A stretch of DNA of 64,000 nucleotides from contig JAPTOF010000015.1 of assembly GCA_028554755.1 (NCBI GenBank), forward strand, positions 9,424,001-9,488,000, written 5' to 3'. Below the pieces are notes generated by a model, which worked only from the letters and a program-made list of their open reading frames with translations, was not told where the DNA came from and searched no databases. The stretch comes from Cordia subcordata. Lineage: Eukaryota; Streptophyta; Magnoliopsida; Boraginales; Cordiaceae. Of the stretch, positions 1 through 11,495 are shown in pieces (positions within the stretch are counted from its first letter, which is position 1; each line of letters begins with the position of its first letter). Made by a program: the position numbers and the translations under genes.

Positions 1-29
1 TAGTTTTTCTTTTTGTTTCTTAAACCCTT

Positions 30-105
30 ACTCTAATGGGATTTGAACCCAAGATTTCATACTTGAGGGAGATAGTTTCAACCACTTAAGCATCCCCTAA
101 TGCCG
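30..105 (-). other. tRNA-like Pol III promoter fragment (possible SINE head)
   Basis: Read on the minus strand, this stretch has a perfect-looking B box (GGTTCAAATCC, 39-49) preceded at tRNA-like distance by an A-box-like TGCTTAAGTGGTTGA (about 77-93). No complete acceptor stem or CCA end is visible, so it is not a functional tRNA gene. A tRNA-derived SINE head or tRNA pseudogene fits best. The SINE tail would lie to the left, outside the window. The sequence from 110 to 520 holds nothing I recognise. Confidence 0.4.
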
Positions 106-520
106 GGTTATTACGAAATAGTTTATTAACTACTTGAACTGTTTACTCATCTCTAATTTAAAATACTCTCTAAGTAAGATTGGTTAAATAATTTTAAAAC
201 TAAAATTAGTAAAGATTTATTGAATAAGGGGAGGTAAAATGATTTTTTAGACTAATAATATGAAAGTATTTTGAAGTATTTTATTAGGTAGGTAGAAGTT
301 AATCTTCCAAAAATTAAAAAAGGTATGTCCCAATGTATGGACATATAAGAACTATTAGTATGAGTTGCATTAGAGTTGCCCCTCTGCTTGTAAGCTTGTA
401 TATGTTTTTTGAGATGTTTCTGATGAAGTTTAACAATCAACCTATATTAATATCAGGTTTTCTCACAATACTTGACAACCTTGCCCTTGGAAAGAGATAA
501 CCAATGTGCTATTTTGTTGT

Positions 521-556
521 ATTATTATTATTATTATTATCATCATCATCATCATC
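521..556. repeat. Compound microsatellite (TTA)n-(ATC)n
   Basis: An uninterrupted run of ATT/TTA units is followed directly by ATC units. It is simple-sequence DNA with no coding value. Confidence 0.9.
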
Positions 557-582
557 GTTGTGGTTGCTATTTTTTGTTGTTA

Positions 583-1045
583 TTGATATGAGTATACCTA
601 AACCAAGAACCTAGGAAGAGGTGAAAACAAAGATCAGGTTAATTCTTGAGCCAAGAATTGGTTAGCAAACCCTGCAAATTGGGACAACTATTTGAAACTA
701 CCATTCAAATCAAAAGGGAACCAGGACCAAGGCTGTGTAGATGTGGAGCAGGTCTCAAGAAGAGCCTGGAAAAGCAGAAAATGGTTTTTCGAGTAGCTAG
801 TATAAAAGAGAACCTAGGCCAAATGGCCAGCATGACGAACCTCTTTCATATTCTTACTTAAATTTTACCTGTACACATTATTTCTTTCTCGAATCGTTGA
901 TTTGACTATTAAAGTCCATTTAGCTGACACCACACCGATGTCTCATTTGGAGTTCGGGAATTAGTTTATTTGTCTTGCATTTTATGTGACCAAACAGCGC
1001 ATGAAGAATCCACACCAGATCGAGTTACTTGATACTTACCTTATC
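583..1045 (+). mobile_element. Putative 5' LTR end of a decayed Ty3/gypsy element
   Basis: This stretch lies directly upstream of a PBS-like site (1048-1067) and of a recognisable gag remnant on the same strand, so at least part of it should be the 5' LTR. It ends in TATCA just before the PBS. The left border is a guess at a TGATATG. No second LTR is in the window to confirm it. Confidence 0.3.
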
Positions 1046-1047
1046 AG

Positions 1048-1067
1048 ATTGGTGCCATCTATAGGAA
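1048..1067 (+). other. Decayed primer-binding site, Tat/Ogre type
   Basis: The site reads ATTGGTGCCATCTATAGGAA. The usual PBS of Tat/Ogre-type Ty3/gypsy elements is ATTGGCGCCGTCTGTGGGAA, so nearly all differences are C-to-T or G-to-A, as expected from decay of methylated DNA. It precedes the gag remnant on the same strand. Confidence 0.6.
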
Positions 1068-1289
1068 CGAGGTTTGTTCCGTATTGAGTCCAGGTCTAGG
1101 AGCATGAAGAAGAGATGGTAGTATTGAGAAGTTATGCAAACGTTCCCGAGACCTCTTGACATAAAGTTGAGAAGACTGAGGTTCAAGGGAGTCAGGGCAG
1201 TTAGAATGTGCAAAAAGCGAGGAGTGGAGGATAAAATGGATCGGAGCATAGTGCCATAGAAGAAAGGATTTAGCTTGGAGGGGGTCACC

Positions 1290-2640
1290 TAATAACGAAT
1301 GTGCCTTCTCTTTGCATACCAGCCATTGGGCCCAACCTTAGTTGGCAGCCAAGGCATAAGCTTTTATGAACATTCAAGAAATAGTGACCTAGTTATTTCA
1401 ATCACGAGGGCATGAGGCCCTTAGGGGCTCGTCATAAGTGCTAGTAGCTTTACCCCTCTAACTACCCTTACAAAAGAAGTAGGTTACTGTCGTCCAGGGA
1501 AGGTATAACTTAGCAACTAATCGCCTTAGCAAGGTGAAGGAGAGCAGAATCGAGAGGTGTATGGGGAGGTAAGGCAGGACAAGTTGGTTGGGCCAGGGAA
1601 GCATCCATTCACCATAGAGGTAGTGAGTGAACATGTGCCTCAGTATTACATTACTCCATAGTTTCCCAAATATGATGGAAGTACAGGCCTAGAAAATTAT
1701 ATTTCAATAATGCACCAAGCATTACGATTCCATAACGGGAAGGACGTAGCTCGGTGCTAAGCCTTTCCCATGACCTTACTAGGAACAGTGAGGGATGGTA
1801 TAATAACCTTTCTCCAAGTTCCATATCATTATTTGAGTAGTTGGCTATTCAATTTCTTGAGTGGTTTGCAAACAATAGGATGATCTCAAAGTGAACCCTG
1901 TCCTAATATCGATCAAGCAGGAAAGGCATGGAAATCTTTGGGAATAGGCCTAGAAGTTCAATGATCGACCTTGATAATCTGAATGCTGAATGATGATGTA
2001 GCCTATGAGGCATTCATGCAAGGTTTAAGCAATAATGATCTGGCAACTTCTTCAGCCAAGGAGCCTAGGGCACTTTTGAGATAATAGTGTGAGGCTAGAA
2101 GTACATGTTGGTTGAAGGGATTTAGATTTCACACTAGATTAGAGAAGTCAAGCCAAAAGTTGCGATGGCTAGAAGGGGAATTGATGAGAAGCCATGACTC
2201 CAACCAAGGAGCAAGAAAAAGAAACCGCCTGATCACAAAAGTAGTATAATCTGTTAACTTGGCCTTGGGTGGAGATTTTGTTGGTGTTGAGAAACAATTG
2301 AGATCTTGAGTGGTCACAAAAAATAAGAAATGACCCTGAAAAATAAGACCACTACAACTGGTGTCAGTTCCATAAAGACCATGGGCAAGACATAGAACAA
2401 CGCGAGAACTTAAGGAGACTATTGAGGAGTTACTCAATAAGGGGGAACTAGATTATTATATAACACAGTGAGACAACTAGGCAAATAGGAACCAACATAG
2501 TGATTTGGAAAGAAGCCCCCAAAGAAAAATGAGTTAGAGCTTGAGAAGAGGCCTAGGATTGACCTTTCGAGTAATTAACACTATAGCCAATGGACTAGTA
2601 GTACGGGGAGAAAATGTAGCTGCCTGAGAGAAGCATGTGC
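1290..2640 (+). pseudogene. Ty3/gypsy gag remnant (many stops and frameshifts)
   Basis: Broken plus-strand frames retain gag hallmarks in the right order: FPKYDGSTGLENYI near 1660; AFPMTLLGTVRDGI near 1760-1800; AFMQGLSNNDLATSSAKEP near 2000-2070 (the GLxxxxxxxSL-type motif of gypsy gag); then the FHKDHGQDIEQ block near 2355-2400 that normally sits just before the protease, followed by an INTIANG remnant near 2570. The family role is capsid/nucleocapsid. More than a dozen stops or frame changes are needed to read it, so it is long dead. No protease, RT or integrase follows; the sequence changes at about 2680. Confidence 0.7.
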
Positions 2641-2679
2641 AGGCTCTTGGAGATGAGTCACCCGTGAAACATATCCACA

Positions 2680-2699
2680 AAGAGAGAGAGAGAGAGAGA
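2680..2699. repeat. (GA)n microsatellite
   Basis: About ten AG units, located where the gag remnant ends. Confidence 0.9.
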
Positions 2700-3480
2700 A
2701 AACATGTAAGATCGAGTTGCTATTACCTAGGTCCATTTATTTCCATGTTATAAAACCAATTAAAAACAACAAATCAGCCAAAGACAATGGAATATAACAA
2801 TAATAACTCCATTACATATATAGGCACAAAATAAAACATCATAATTACAAGATAAGAATTGAGGTGTCAGCCTTGAAATGTGCCAATCATTGATATGTGT
2901 CCTCCTTGGGAAATCTCCATCTTAATGATGTCCTTCTTAGCACTCTTTTCTATAATCACATTTCTATAGTTTGGATGCTTTGTGCCGTATAGTGAGAAAG
3001 CATTAGTTGTTAGAGATTAAGCTAAATTGAGGGCTAACAAGGATGGTGTGTGTTTTTAGCGTGTTGTGAGAAATTTCCTACACACCTAAATTAGAAGCTC
3101 AAAGAGGCTCATATGAGTCTTTCTAAGTCCCACTATATATAGTGTGTGGAAACCTTAATAAGGTAAGATTTCTACGATGATTATTGTTTTGCATAATACC
3201 TTTCCTTTCTCTTTTAGAAATGGAATATTTCTATGGATAAAGCCAATCCTAATAGTCCACCTCCTAACACACTAAAAATATCTTTTCCATTTGGGGCCTG
3301 CTCTTCTAATTAAGATACTAGTAAGTTAAATTAAGAAAAATTGACTTTAGAAAACCTTTTCCTAATTTTTAAATTATATATTAATTAAGCAACTCATTTA
3401 ATTAGCCTTCCTTAATTAACTGCGACTAATAGAAATTTGACTAGATGAGGGATCAAAAGACATAATTATCTTTGGTATTT
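2700..3480 (-). mobile_element. Copia-LTR-like stretch related to 54800-55260
   Basis: No coding region. From about 2985 to 3480 the sequence aligns by eye with 54800-55260: the same order of TTAGAGATTAA-like, GTGTGTTTTT, TATGGATAA, TAATTAAGCAA and the final GGA(C/T)CAAAAGA blocks. The latter lies in the 3' LTR of the copia element at 54781-59760. This is probably a second, older copy of part of that LTR. The inner part (2700-2985) has no counterpart that I can see. Confidence 0.45.
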
Positions 3481-4424
3481 TTATTTGTGTGTATTATTTG
3501 TATGTTTAAAGAAAATAAGCATAGCAATACATGGGGAATAATATTGACACTTGACTACAGGAGAAGCAACACAAAATAGGTGGGAAAAAATATTGTAAAG
3601 CGGTTTGGTGCTTTAGACATACATACATACATTTATACATACATACATATCATATATATAAATTATAAGGGCATACATATACCATACATATAAATTATAA
3701 GGGTCAGTTTCGTATTGTTGTTTTAAAAAGTGTTGAATTCAAACGTGGGATTGAAAAAAAGTTATTTTACTATTTGGTAAAGTTGTTGTTTGATGAAAAA
3801 ATATTTTGTGATTTATTTGGATAAAATTGCTATTTATGATTTATTTATCTAATTTTAATATTTTATTTTTTTAGTTTTTAAACTTCTTATTTTTTGTAAT
3901 TTTTGAAATTATTCAGTTTTTAATTTTTAATTTTAAAATTTAAATTTTTTTAAAATTTAAAATTTTTAAATTTTGTTTAAGTAATAGATTTAATCTTTAA
4001 TCATGAATATGTTGTGCTTATTGCAATAATAAAGAGTGTATATATAAACCTGTTGTTTGTAAAGTACAGTTTGAGAAAAAGGGATCACTTAAAACTCAAT
4101 TTGGTCCATTACCAAACATTTTATGCATTTGGTTTGTTAAAAAGAGTTAGTTTTTTTCTTGTTAAACCTCAATTCCAATTGACTAAGAGAAATCTAATAA
4201 GGTGAACTATCTATATAACTAAAAATTAATGTGTGTTACATTTTCCCTCGTGATTGTGTTTCATATGAAAAGATCTAGAGTTTGCAACTCTATACATTTG
4301 GGATTTTTGGGACCTATTTGAATTGGTTTAATAAAAATAAAATAATAGAAAAAAGGACTCTTTCTTTATATTCTGAAGAGAACTATTTTTTCCACAACGT
4401 TTATTAGAACTTTCTTTAAGACTG
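3481..4424. other. AT-rich spacer without a recognisable gene
   Basis: The segment contains a CATA-unit microsatellite (about 3618-3655), two related copies of a CATACATATACATA-type block, and AT-only low complexity near 3840-3975. The short open frame at 4014-4205 shows no family resemblance. Nothing else is supported. Confidence 0.6.
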
Positions 4425-4664
4425 AAATTTTCTTTAAGAGTCCATTCAAATGAGTATTTAAAAAAACCTAAACTTCTCTCACAAAAAATATTTTTCTATT
4501 AAAAGGAAAAGAAAAACTTATTTAGACCTCGAAGCCTATCCTATCCATTAAATTTTCCCTGAAAGTTAATTCAAATGTTTGTGGAAAAAACATGACTTTT
4601 CTCACCTAAAAGAATTTTTTTTTAATTAAAAGGGAAAAACCCTCATTAGACCTTGAAGCCTAAT
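4425..4664. repeat. Diverged tandem duplication, about 118-127 bp unit
   Basis: Two adjacent copies share the series ATTTTC, CATTCAAATG / AATTCAAATG, TTCTCTCAC / TTTCTCACC, ATTAAAAGG and TTAGACC(T)CGAAGCCTA / TTAGACCTTGAAGCCTA. Copy 1 is about 4425-4542 and copy 2 about 4552-4664. The function is unknown. Confidence 0.7.
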
Positions 4665-4818
4665 GTGCTGGAAAAGTTTATGACAACGTAAGAGAGGAGT
4701 AGAGTTTTTCTTTTTCCTTCTTTTCAGTTAGTAAGAATTGATTTGAATTTTGTATTTAATCGTTAATGTCTTTGAATGATTGATTTTCTCTTAATTATTG
4801 GCATATCTGATATCTAGA

Positions 4819-4827
4819 TTCTCTAAT
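4819..4827. repeat. Left 9-bp TSD of the Pack-MULE
   Basis: TTCTCTAAT here pairs with TTTTCTAAT at 16845-16853, with one mismatch. Confidence 0.75.
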
Positions 4828-5021
4828 GGGTAAAATACACCAAATCCCCTTGTGGTCTTCTAACGGTGCATAACACTCCCTTGTGGTATCAAAAGTTCTC
4901 ATCACACCCCTATGGTCCATCAAAAGTGCATCGGACCCCATGCTGTTGAAAAATCTGTTATCTTTAACCATAAAATTTTCTTTGTCCAAAACTACCCTTC
5001 TCTATCTCTCTCTCTCTCTCT
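4828..5021 (+). repeat. Left terminal inverted repeat of the Pack-MULE
   Basis: Inverted match to 16661-16844, mismatched at scattered positions but collinear over about 190 bp. It ends in a CT-rich tract (5000-5021), mirrored by the GA tract at 16661-16672. Confidence 0.8.
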
Positions 5022-5102
5022 TTTTTCATTTTTTTTTTTTACAGATTTTGAACTTGAATAAGACTTACACTTTTGCATATACTGATCCACTTTTTTTTCT
5101 CA

Positions 5103-5214
5103 AGGAACTTTCATTGTCTGAGAAGATGCAACTAAGTAGCTTCTTAATCTTGATGTCAAATATGCATATTATGATCCCAAAACCCGATCTATGCATGAAG
5201 ATCCTCTTCTAGAT
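5103..5214 (+). pseudogene. SLU7: Captured SLU7 (pre-mRNA splicing factor) gene fragment
   Basis: Plus-strand codons from 5122 read EDATK, a TAG stop, then LLNLDVKYAYYDPKTRSM and HEDPLLD. As I recall the family, plant SLU7 has the conserved run REDTAKYLLNLDV...YDPKTRSMREDPLPD, so about 30 residues match almost throughout. Just upstream an RNF-LR series in the next frame matches the preceding RNLRIRED. SLU7 is a zinc-knuckle step-2 splicing factor acting in 3' splice-site choice. The fragment is broken (in-frame TAG, one frame change) and stops where the rest of the central domain should continue. It lies inside the MULE terminal repeats, the usual arrangement of a Pack-MULE gene capture. It is not a working gene. 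Confidence 0.75.
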
Positions 5215-5436
5215 ATGTGCATTCATTTGATTCCATTCATTTGTGGTTATGCTAATTAATAGCAATAATTCCCACATATCATTCGCCGTATGCATCATTT
5301 CATTGATCATGTTTCCATCTTCATTACTTGTCCATGACATACTTTCTTGCTCATTAATCAGGTCACTTCCCTTTGCACTAGTTGAACATGTTTCCTTATA
5401 ACTCTCCTGTTTTTCTATCTTTCTATTAGTGGCCAC
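5209..5436 (-). other. Unidentified 75-codon minus-strand frame inside the Pack-MULE
   Basis: This minus-strand open frame abuts the SLU7 fragment in the opposite orientation. It reads as a hydrophilic peptide rich in Ser, Asn, Glu and Met, with blocks such as SMSWTSNEDGNMINEMM and TANDMWELLLLI. It could be a second captured exon from another gene or chance. I do not recognise the family. The right-hand remainder (16559-16660) would continue it upstream. Confidence 0.25.
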
Positions 5437-5456
5437 ACATAATCCTTCATCTCAGG

Positions 5457-7316
5457 TGATGCGTCTCTCGAGTGCAAGCTCTAAAGACTCACAAGAGCAC
5501 GGATCAGTGTAGCAAAGTGTATGCAAGTGCGGGGTCGATTCCACAAGGAGGCTATGTTGGGAGATAGATTCTTCGTGTGTGATCTAGAGTGTGCCTAAGA
5601 AGAAACCTAAACAATCTATTTTTGAGATTTTGGATTTTTGATGGTCGAGAGCTTTAACTAAAACGAATTAAATTGAACTATGGGAATCGAAAGTGGGAAA
5701 CAAGTTAATCTAGAAGGACTAACAAATAGAAAGGTGTTAGGGTGACTTCAACTTATAACTGAGTGATTCTATACTCAAATGCTATGGGATTAAAGAATGA
5801 TGGCTTGCTTTCATAATTTCTCTTAACTAGATTGCTAAATTAGTGTCTTAATTTTCCCCTAAGACTCGGTGCGGGTCCGTTCCTAGGCGACGCATAGAGC
5901 TACGGCGTGGTCCTTATGACCTAGGGCCTTAAGAGTGACCAATTAGCTTCCTAGGTGACTTAGAATGAGCCTACCCTAGTACCTAAATCATTGGTTGGTT
6001 TTAAAGCCAAGACCTAGTGTTGCTAAGGTTGACTAAACCTATCTTGAAACTTATTGGATGGGTCTAAAGCCAAAGGAGACTCGACCTAGGCTAGCCTCAA
6101 ATTGCTTACCGTCATTCTAAGGTCACTATAGTGAGATTTGACTCGATAGCATATTCCTACATGTTCTTGGCCAAGGTGTTCGTGAATAAAAGAATCTATT
6201 CAACTAGCAAACATTGTCATGCTCGGATTATACCATTAGAAGCAATTAACAACCAACATGTATTCGTTATTGAAGTCATATTCACTACTAGGCATGCAAA
6301 TATACACATAGAAATGAATATAAGTATTACCCACTTCATAGCGTCCACATATAAACACATAAACATGATTATAGCATGGATTAGAGGTGTTTAGTAATAA
6401 ATAGGCTTCAATTTATACACATGTTACTCATTTAGGCATTTAATCAAACACTTAGACATGAATGAGAAAATAACCATTTGAACAAGAAAATCAAACATGT
6501 ATATATTCAGCCATTTAATCCCATATCACAAGAGTATATAGCTAACGCATTACATAAGCTAAATCACCCTACACAAGTCTACTAAATCATAATAAGAGAT
6601 AGAATGAAAGAGAGTTTGTGAAGCTTCCCTTTCATCCTGGCTAATCTTGTACAAAGTTCTTGAGCAAACTTGAATCCAAATGTTTGAAACCCTCTAAATC
6701 TTCTTGCTTCAAGGTTATAAAATGTGTGAGAGAGTGTGTGTGATGTAGGTGAAGACTAGGGTTAAGTGTTTGTGTGTGTGTAAAGATCCTCTCTAGAATT
6801 ATTAAAAAGATCCCCTCTTTTAGTCTGATAATCGGGCTTTTATATCGGCTTTTCACGAACTGTCGGCTTCTTCTCTTAGCTCGACCGGCTTGTTGGTGCT
6901 GCTCTCTAGACTGGTCGACCGGCTCTGGACGGGTAGTCGACCGGCTATTTTTAGCACCTCTTTAGAGTGGCCAGTCGACTTAGCCGGTCGACCGACTCCT
7001 TCTCTTAGGTCGTCCGACTGACTTCCTTCCTCCATTCTTTGTCTTTCCGGCCTTCGATCTTCTCATTTTGACCCATATATCTCCCATCTTCATCACCTAT
7101 CATCATTCAATCTCGATCTTAATCCAAAGTTCACTTAAATCATTGAAAACAAGCAATTAGTGTAGCAATTTGTCTCTGAAACTCAATATGTACATTTGTT
7201 TACGCTTAAGCCTATTCTTATCAAAAGCATTGCACTAATGCATCTTTTAGAGCACTGAATACCTCTTAAATATAGGCAAATAACAATGCAAACACACACA
7301 AAAACACAACACATCA
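5457..7316 (-). repeat. Left LTR (3' LTR) of element 1
   Basis: On the plus strand it begins TGATGCGTCTCTCGAG and ends ACACAACACATCA, giving TGAT...ATCA termini. The same sequence recurs at 14678-16558. It has no gene. An 87-codon frame at 6131-6394 is repeated at 15355-15618 simply because LTRs are duplicated. Confidence 0.9.
6837..6846 (-). promoter_or_regulatory. TATA box in the left LTR of element 1
   Basis: The minus strand reads GATATAAAAG. The same site occurs in the other LTR at 16057-16066. This is the likely U3 promoter. Confidence 0.5.
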
Positions 7317-8639
7317 ATAGCCCCAAACCTTCTCCTTGCTTGTCCCCAAACAAGTCCAATCTTAAGTTTATTTCTAAAGTCACCTTAGGGATTAATTCTC
7401 TATCAAAGTTAGTCTAAGAAGCATGAAGGGGGCATTCCTATTGTGGAAAGATCCCTAAGCCTCTTTGGATCTTCCCTATACTCATAAGGGGTCTCGTTCC
7501 TTGTGAGAATTTCCCAAGTAACCAAACCACCATAAGATTAGGATTTTAACTCACACACATGAGATGTTGATATTTCGTGCTCCCTCAACTAACATGGCCT
7601 CCCCAACATGCACCAAGCCTCAAAGACAAGATGAGAGAATATACAAACATAATGGCTTAAAACAAGCCTTATTCACATATTTACATAGAGGATAACTTGT
7701 GCTAAGTTGATGTTGTGTCACTTATGCACTTATTTACAAAACTTTTTGGTGCCTTTGGCTTTTTCTCTTTTTCATTTTTTTCATTTTTTATATATGTATT
7801 TTCGCACCTTTATGCCTTTTTCAAATTTTTTTGGATTTTTCATTCTTTGTATTGTATTCACAAAAAGAAAAGAAAAAGAAAGGCTTTAGCACATAAAAAA
7901 AGAACCAATTAAGGAAGGGCACTCATATCAACAACCCTTTTTCAACACTCTTTCCTACCAAGATATGGGGTGACTACATAAGTCATTCTTAAAGGTCCTT
8001 ACTCCACACAACTTTGAAGGGCATCCCCTTCAAGACTTAATTTTCAAACCACTCTATTCATTTCCGCACAATGCATCTCATATTCACCAATCAACAGAGT
8101 CAATCACAATGGTCAATTAAAGAAATAAATGACTCTACATGTATCAAAATTGAAAAATTTTCACCATTTTTCAACACATAATGCAATCTACCCTAAGCAA
8201 GATATAAAACAAGGAGACCAAACTCCCGCACCCTTAAACCTAAACTTTGCTTGTCCTCAAGCAAATAGATCAAAACACATAAACAAGCAATTTAACATTA
8301 CAAAGCAAGTAAGGGTGATGGGGATGGGGTAAAAACATGGGGAACAAGTGGAGAAAGGATAGATACAACCTTGTATTTTCTTCAAAGCTTTCCATGCCAA
8401 TGATAAATCACCATACTACTAATCTTGTGACTTACAATTCATAAACACTCACAAAGAGAACAAGATTAGTAATATTGCCTATGCATGCTTGCATTGACAT
8501 ATGCAATAATAAGCAATAGTGTATCTTATGGGACAAAGGATCAAGATTTAACACTTTGATGTGGGTGAAAGAAAAAGAAAGAAAATAAGAAGGAAAGAAA
8601 GTGAAATAAATGCAAAATTACAAAATTGAACCTAGGTTG
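7317..8639 (-). other. 3' noncoding region of element 1 with two hairpin-polypurine modules
   Basis: No coding region. Beside the LTR the minus strand has a polypurine tract preceded by a hairpin, CTTGTTTGGGGACAAGCAAG (7335-7354). A second hairpin of the same kind, TTTGCTTGAGGACAAGCAAA (8246-8265), is followed by GTTTAGGTTT about 0.9 kb upstream in element sense. Between them lies an A+T and pyrimidine-rich tract (7740-7880). The same arrangement recurs in elements 2 and 4. Confidence 0.6.
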
Positions 8640-9677
8640 CTTTCTAGTAGTGCTAACCATCATGCCGTCAGCCGGGCAAACACTAACTCATCTTCAACTT
8701 CCATAGATGGGGTCTCGAAGCATTAAAACCTCCACACGAGCCATGCTCGAATCATATGCGTGCTTTAGGCGTTTCCTATTTATCGTTAACTCTCGGCCAT
8801 CCTTCAAGTCTTTAATCTTGACTTATCCGGAAGGATAGGCAACCATCACATCATATGGACCATCCCATCTTGTCTTGAGCTTTCCTGGAAAGAGTTTCAA
8901 TCATGAGTTAAACAACCAAACTTTATCGAAGGGAGAGTGATTTCTTAATAATGAGTTTATCATGAATTCTCTTCATCATATCCTTATAAAGTTCAGCTTT
9001 CTCATACGCCTCGAACCTAAGCTCTTCAAATTCCGCTAGGTCTAGCTTCTTCTTCTCACCCGCTCTTGCGAAGTCAAAATTTAGGGCTTTGATTGCCCAA
9101 TAAGCTCTATGCTCTAGTTCTACCAACAAGTGACAAGCTTTCCCATAAACCAATCTATACAGAAACATACCAATGGGAGTCTTAAAAGCAGTATGATAGG
9201 CCCACAAAGCATCATTTAGCCTAATAGACCAATCCCTCCTATCAGGCCTAACTGTTTTCTCTAAAATGTGCTTGATCTCCCTATTGGACACTTCTACTTG
9301 TCCACTAGTTTGCAGGTGATAAGGAATGGCTACCTTATGGGTGACCGAATATCTTCTCAACAAGGCCTCTAAAGTCCCATGGAGAAAATGCAAACCCCTA
9401 TCACTAATCAAGACCCTAGGGACTCTAAATCTAGAGAAAATGTTCTCCTTATAAACTTAACCACTACCCTATGGTCACTAGTGTGTGTGGGAATTGCCTC
9501 GACCCATTTGGACACATAATCAATGGCCACTAAAATGTATTGGTACCCAAAGGAAGATGGAAATGGACCTATGAAATCTATACCCCAAACATCAAACAAC
9601 TCACATGGAAGAATAGGGGATAAAGGCATCATGTTTCTCTTAGAGATGGACCCGGATTGTTGATATCTAAAACACAT
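8640..9677 (-). pseudogene. Element 1 integrase core and C-terminal domain
   Basis: The minus strand carries the rve-type integrase core. The first catalytic Asp is in DVWGIDFIGPFPSS, the second in [10 protein letters not shown], and the Glu in [12 protein letters not shown], so the DDE triad is visible. [22 protein letters not shown] follows (quoted here only as a landmark near 9200). One frameshift lies near 9410-9445. From 8920 down to 8640 the C-terminal, chromatin-facing part reads in another frame (RWDGPYDV, KIKDLKDGRELT, TTRKQPRF). The product would insert the cDNA into the genome. Disabled by the frameshifts. Confidence 0.82.
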
Positions 9678-10202
9678 TTTACAATACTCTTAGGCATCCC
9701 TAAAGAGAGTGGGCCAAAACAGTCCACATTACAAGACCTTCGTGGCGGTCTTCTTCCCACTAAAATGACCCCCACACCCCTCATCATGACACATGCTCAA
9801 AACACTCTCAAACTCATCCTCGGGCACACACTGGCGAATCATTTGATCCCCACAAACTTTAAAAAGATAGGGGTCCTCCCAAAAGAAATGCGTAACTTGC
9901 GCTAGGAACCTATCTTTTTCTCTCTTCTCCCAATAAGAAGGAAAATGCCTGGTGGCAAGATAATTGACAATATGAGCAAACCATGTTGTGTGATGAGAGA
10001 CGACAAACAATTGCTCATCGGGAAATGAATCATGAAAAGGGGATGGATCACTAGAAGACTCGCTAACAAGACGGGAAAGATGATCCGCAACTAAATTTTC
10101 TCTACCCTTCTTATTCCAGATTTCTATGTCAAACTCTTGAAGAAGAAGCAACCACATTATCAAGCGGGGCTTAGATTCTTTCTTAGACAACAAATACTTC
10201 AA
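9678..10202 (-). pseudogene. Element 1 RNase H end and integrase zinc-binding (H2C2) region
   Basis: The frame from 10202 gives [14 protein letters not shown], then VADHLSRL, the usual end of gypsy RNase H, then a variable linker and the integrase N-terminal region: [15 protein letters not shown] with the expected FWPTLFRDA and YCKMC blocks following in the next frame (about 9650-9735). The His-His-Cys-Cys zinc-binding set is mostly recognisable. A frame change near 9730 separates it from the integrase core. Confidence 0.8.
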
Positions 10203-10560
10203 TGCCGCATGATGGTGTAGACAATCACTTTGGACCTTAGGATGTATGACCTAAACTTGTCAAGGGAGAAGACTATTGCTAAAAGCTCTTTTTCCGTAGT
10301 AGTATAGTTCTTTTAGGCTTCATCAAGAGTCTTGCTAGCATAGTACACAACATGGGGCAACTTATCCTTCCTTTGACCTAAAACAGCTCCTATCGCATAA
10401 TCGGATGCATCACACATAACCTCAAATGGGAGACTATAGTCAGGTGGTTGGATAATTAGGGATGTAGACAATAAGGATTTAAGCCTATTGAAAGCCCTAA
10501 CGCACTCATCATCAAAGTCAAAAGGGACATCTTATGTTAGGAGCCTAGACAAGGGACGTG
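10203..10560 (-). pseudogene. Element 1 RNase H (catalytic part)
   Basis: The minus-strand reading shows FEVMCDASDYAIGAVLGQ (first Asp), [10 protein letters not shown] followed by a stop, then TTTEKELLAIVFSLDKF (catalytic Glu block) and VIVYT near a frameshift at about 10205. This is the RNase H that removes the RNA strand during reverse transcription. It has one stop and one frameshift. Confidence 0.75.
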
Positions 10561-11402
10561 CAATATGGCTAAAATCCTTAATGAATCTACGGTAAAATCC
10601 TGCATGTCTTAGAAAAGATCTAACATCCTTGACACACTTAGGAATCGGCAACTTCTCAATCAATTCTACTTTAGTTGGTCAACTTGAATACCACTAGATG
10701 AAGCTATATGACCCAACACTATCCCTTATTGCACCATGAAATGGGATTTTTCCCAACTTAACACTAGATTCTTCTCTACACATTAGTCTAAGACTAAAGA
10801 CAGATGACTCAAGCACTCTTCAAAACTATCACCAAAGATTGAGAAATCATCCATGAATATCCCTAAATGCCTCTCAATCGTGTCACTAAAGATGGCCATC
10901 ATACACCTATAGAAGTCGCTAGGGCATTACAAAGACCGAAGGGCATTCTCCTGTAGACAAAAGTGCCACAAGGACAAGTAAAGGTGGTCTTCTCTTGGTC
11001 CTTGGGAAACACGGGGATCTGATTATAACCCGAATAGCCATCTAGAAAGCAATAGTAGCTATGCCTAGTTACTCCATCTAAGATTTGGTCTAAAAAAGGC
11101 AACGGGAAATGATCCTTTCTAGTTTTAGAGTTGAGCTTCCTATAATCAATACAAACTCTCCATCTCGTGGGAGTGCGTGCAGGGATAAGCTCTCTTCTCT
11201 CATTCTCAATAACCGTGATCTCGGACTTCTTAGGGACGACTTGAACCAGGCTAACCCACTCACTATCAGAGATCAAATAAATGATGCCTGCATCTAAAAG
11301 CTTACTGATCTCTTTCTTAACTACTTCGCTCATGTGTGGGTTTAACCTCCTTTGCATCTCCCTAAAAGGAATGGCTTCATTCTTAAAGTGAATACGATGC
11401 AT
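10561..11402 (-). pseudogene. Element 1 reverse transcriptase
   Basis: The frame at 10899-11402 runs from LNPHMSEVVKKEISKLLDAG through SLVQVVPKKS, WRVCIDYRKLNSKTRKDHFP and YSGYNQIPV to MPFGLCNA: fingers and palm of a Ty3/gypsy RT. After a frame change, GIFMDDFSIFG (near 10850) is the catalytic box; FMDD in place of YxDD is typical of Athila-type elements. The thumb (GIVLGH, then SRMLDLF) is broken by stops down to 10560. Confidence 0.85.
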
Positions 11403-11495
11403 GCAAACTGAAGGGTCTATACCTCTTAAATCATTAATTTTCCACCCTATAGCCTTCCTATGTTTCCTAAAAACTCTAAGAGATGTTCCTTATGC

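Noticed and set aside
6131..6394. 87-codon frame conserved at 15355-15618
   Set aside because: The two are copies of one LTR, so conservation reflects LTR duplication, not selection on a protein.
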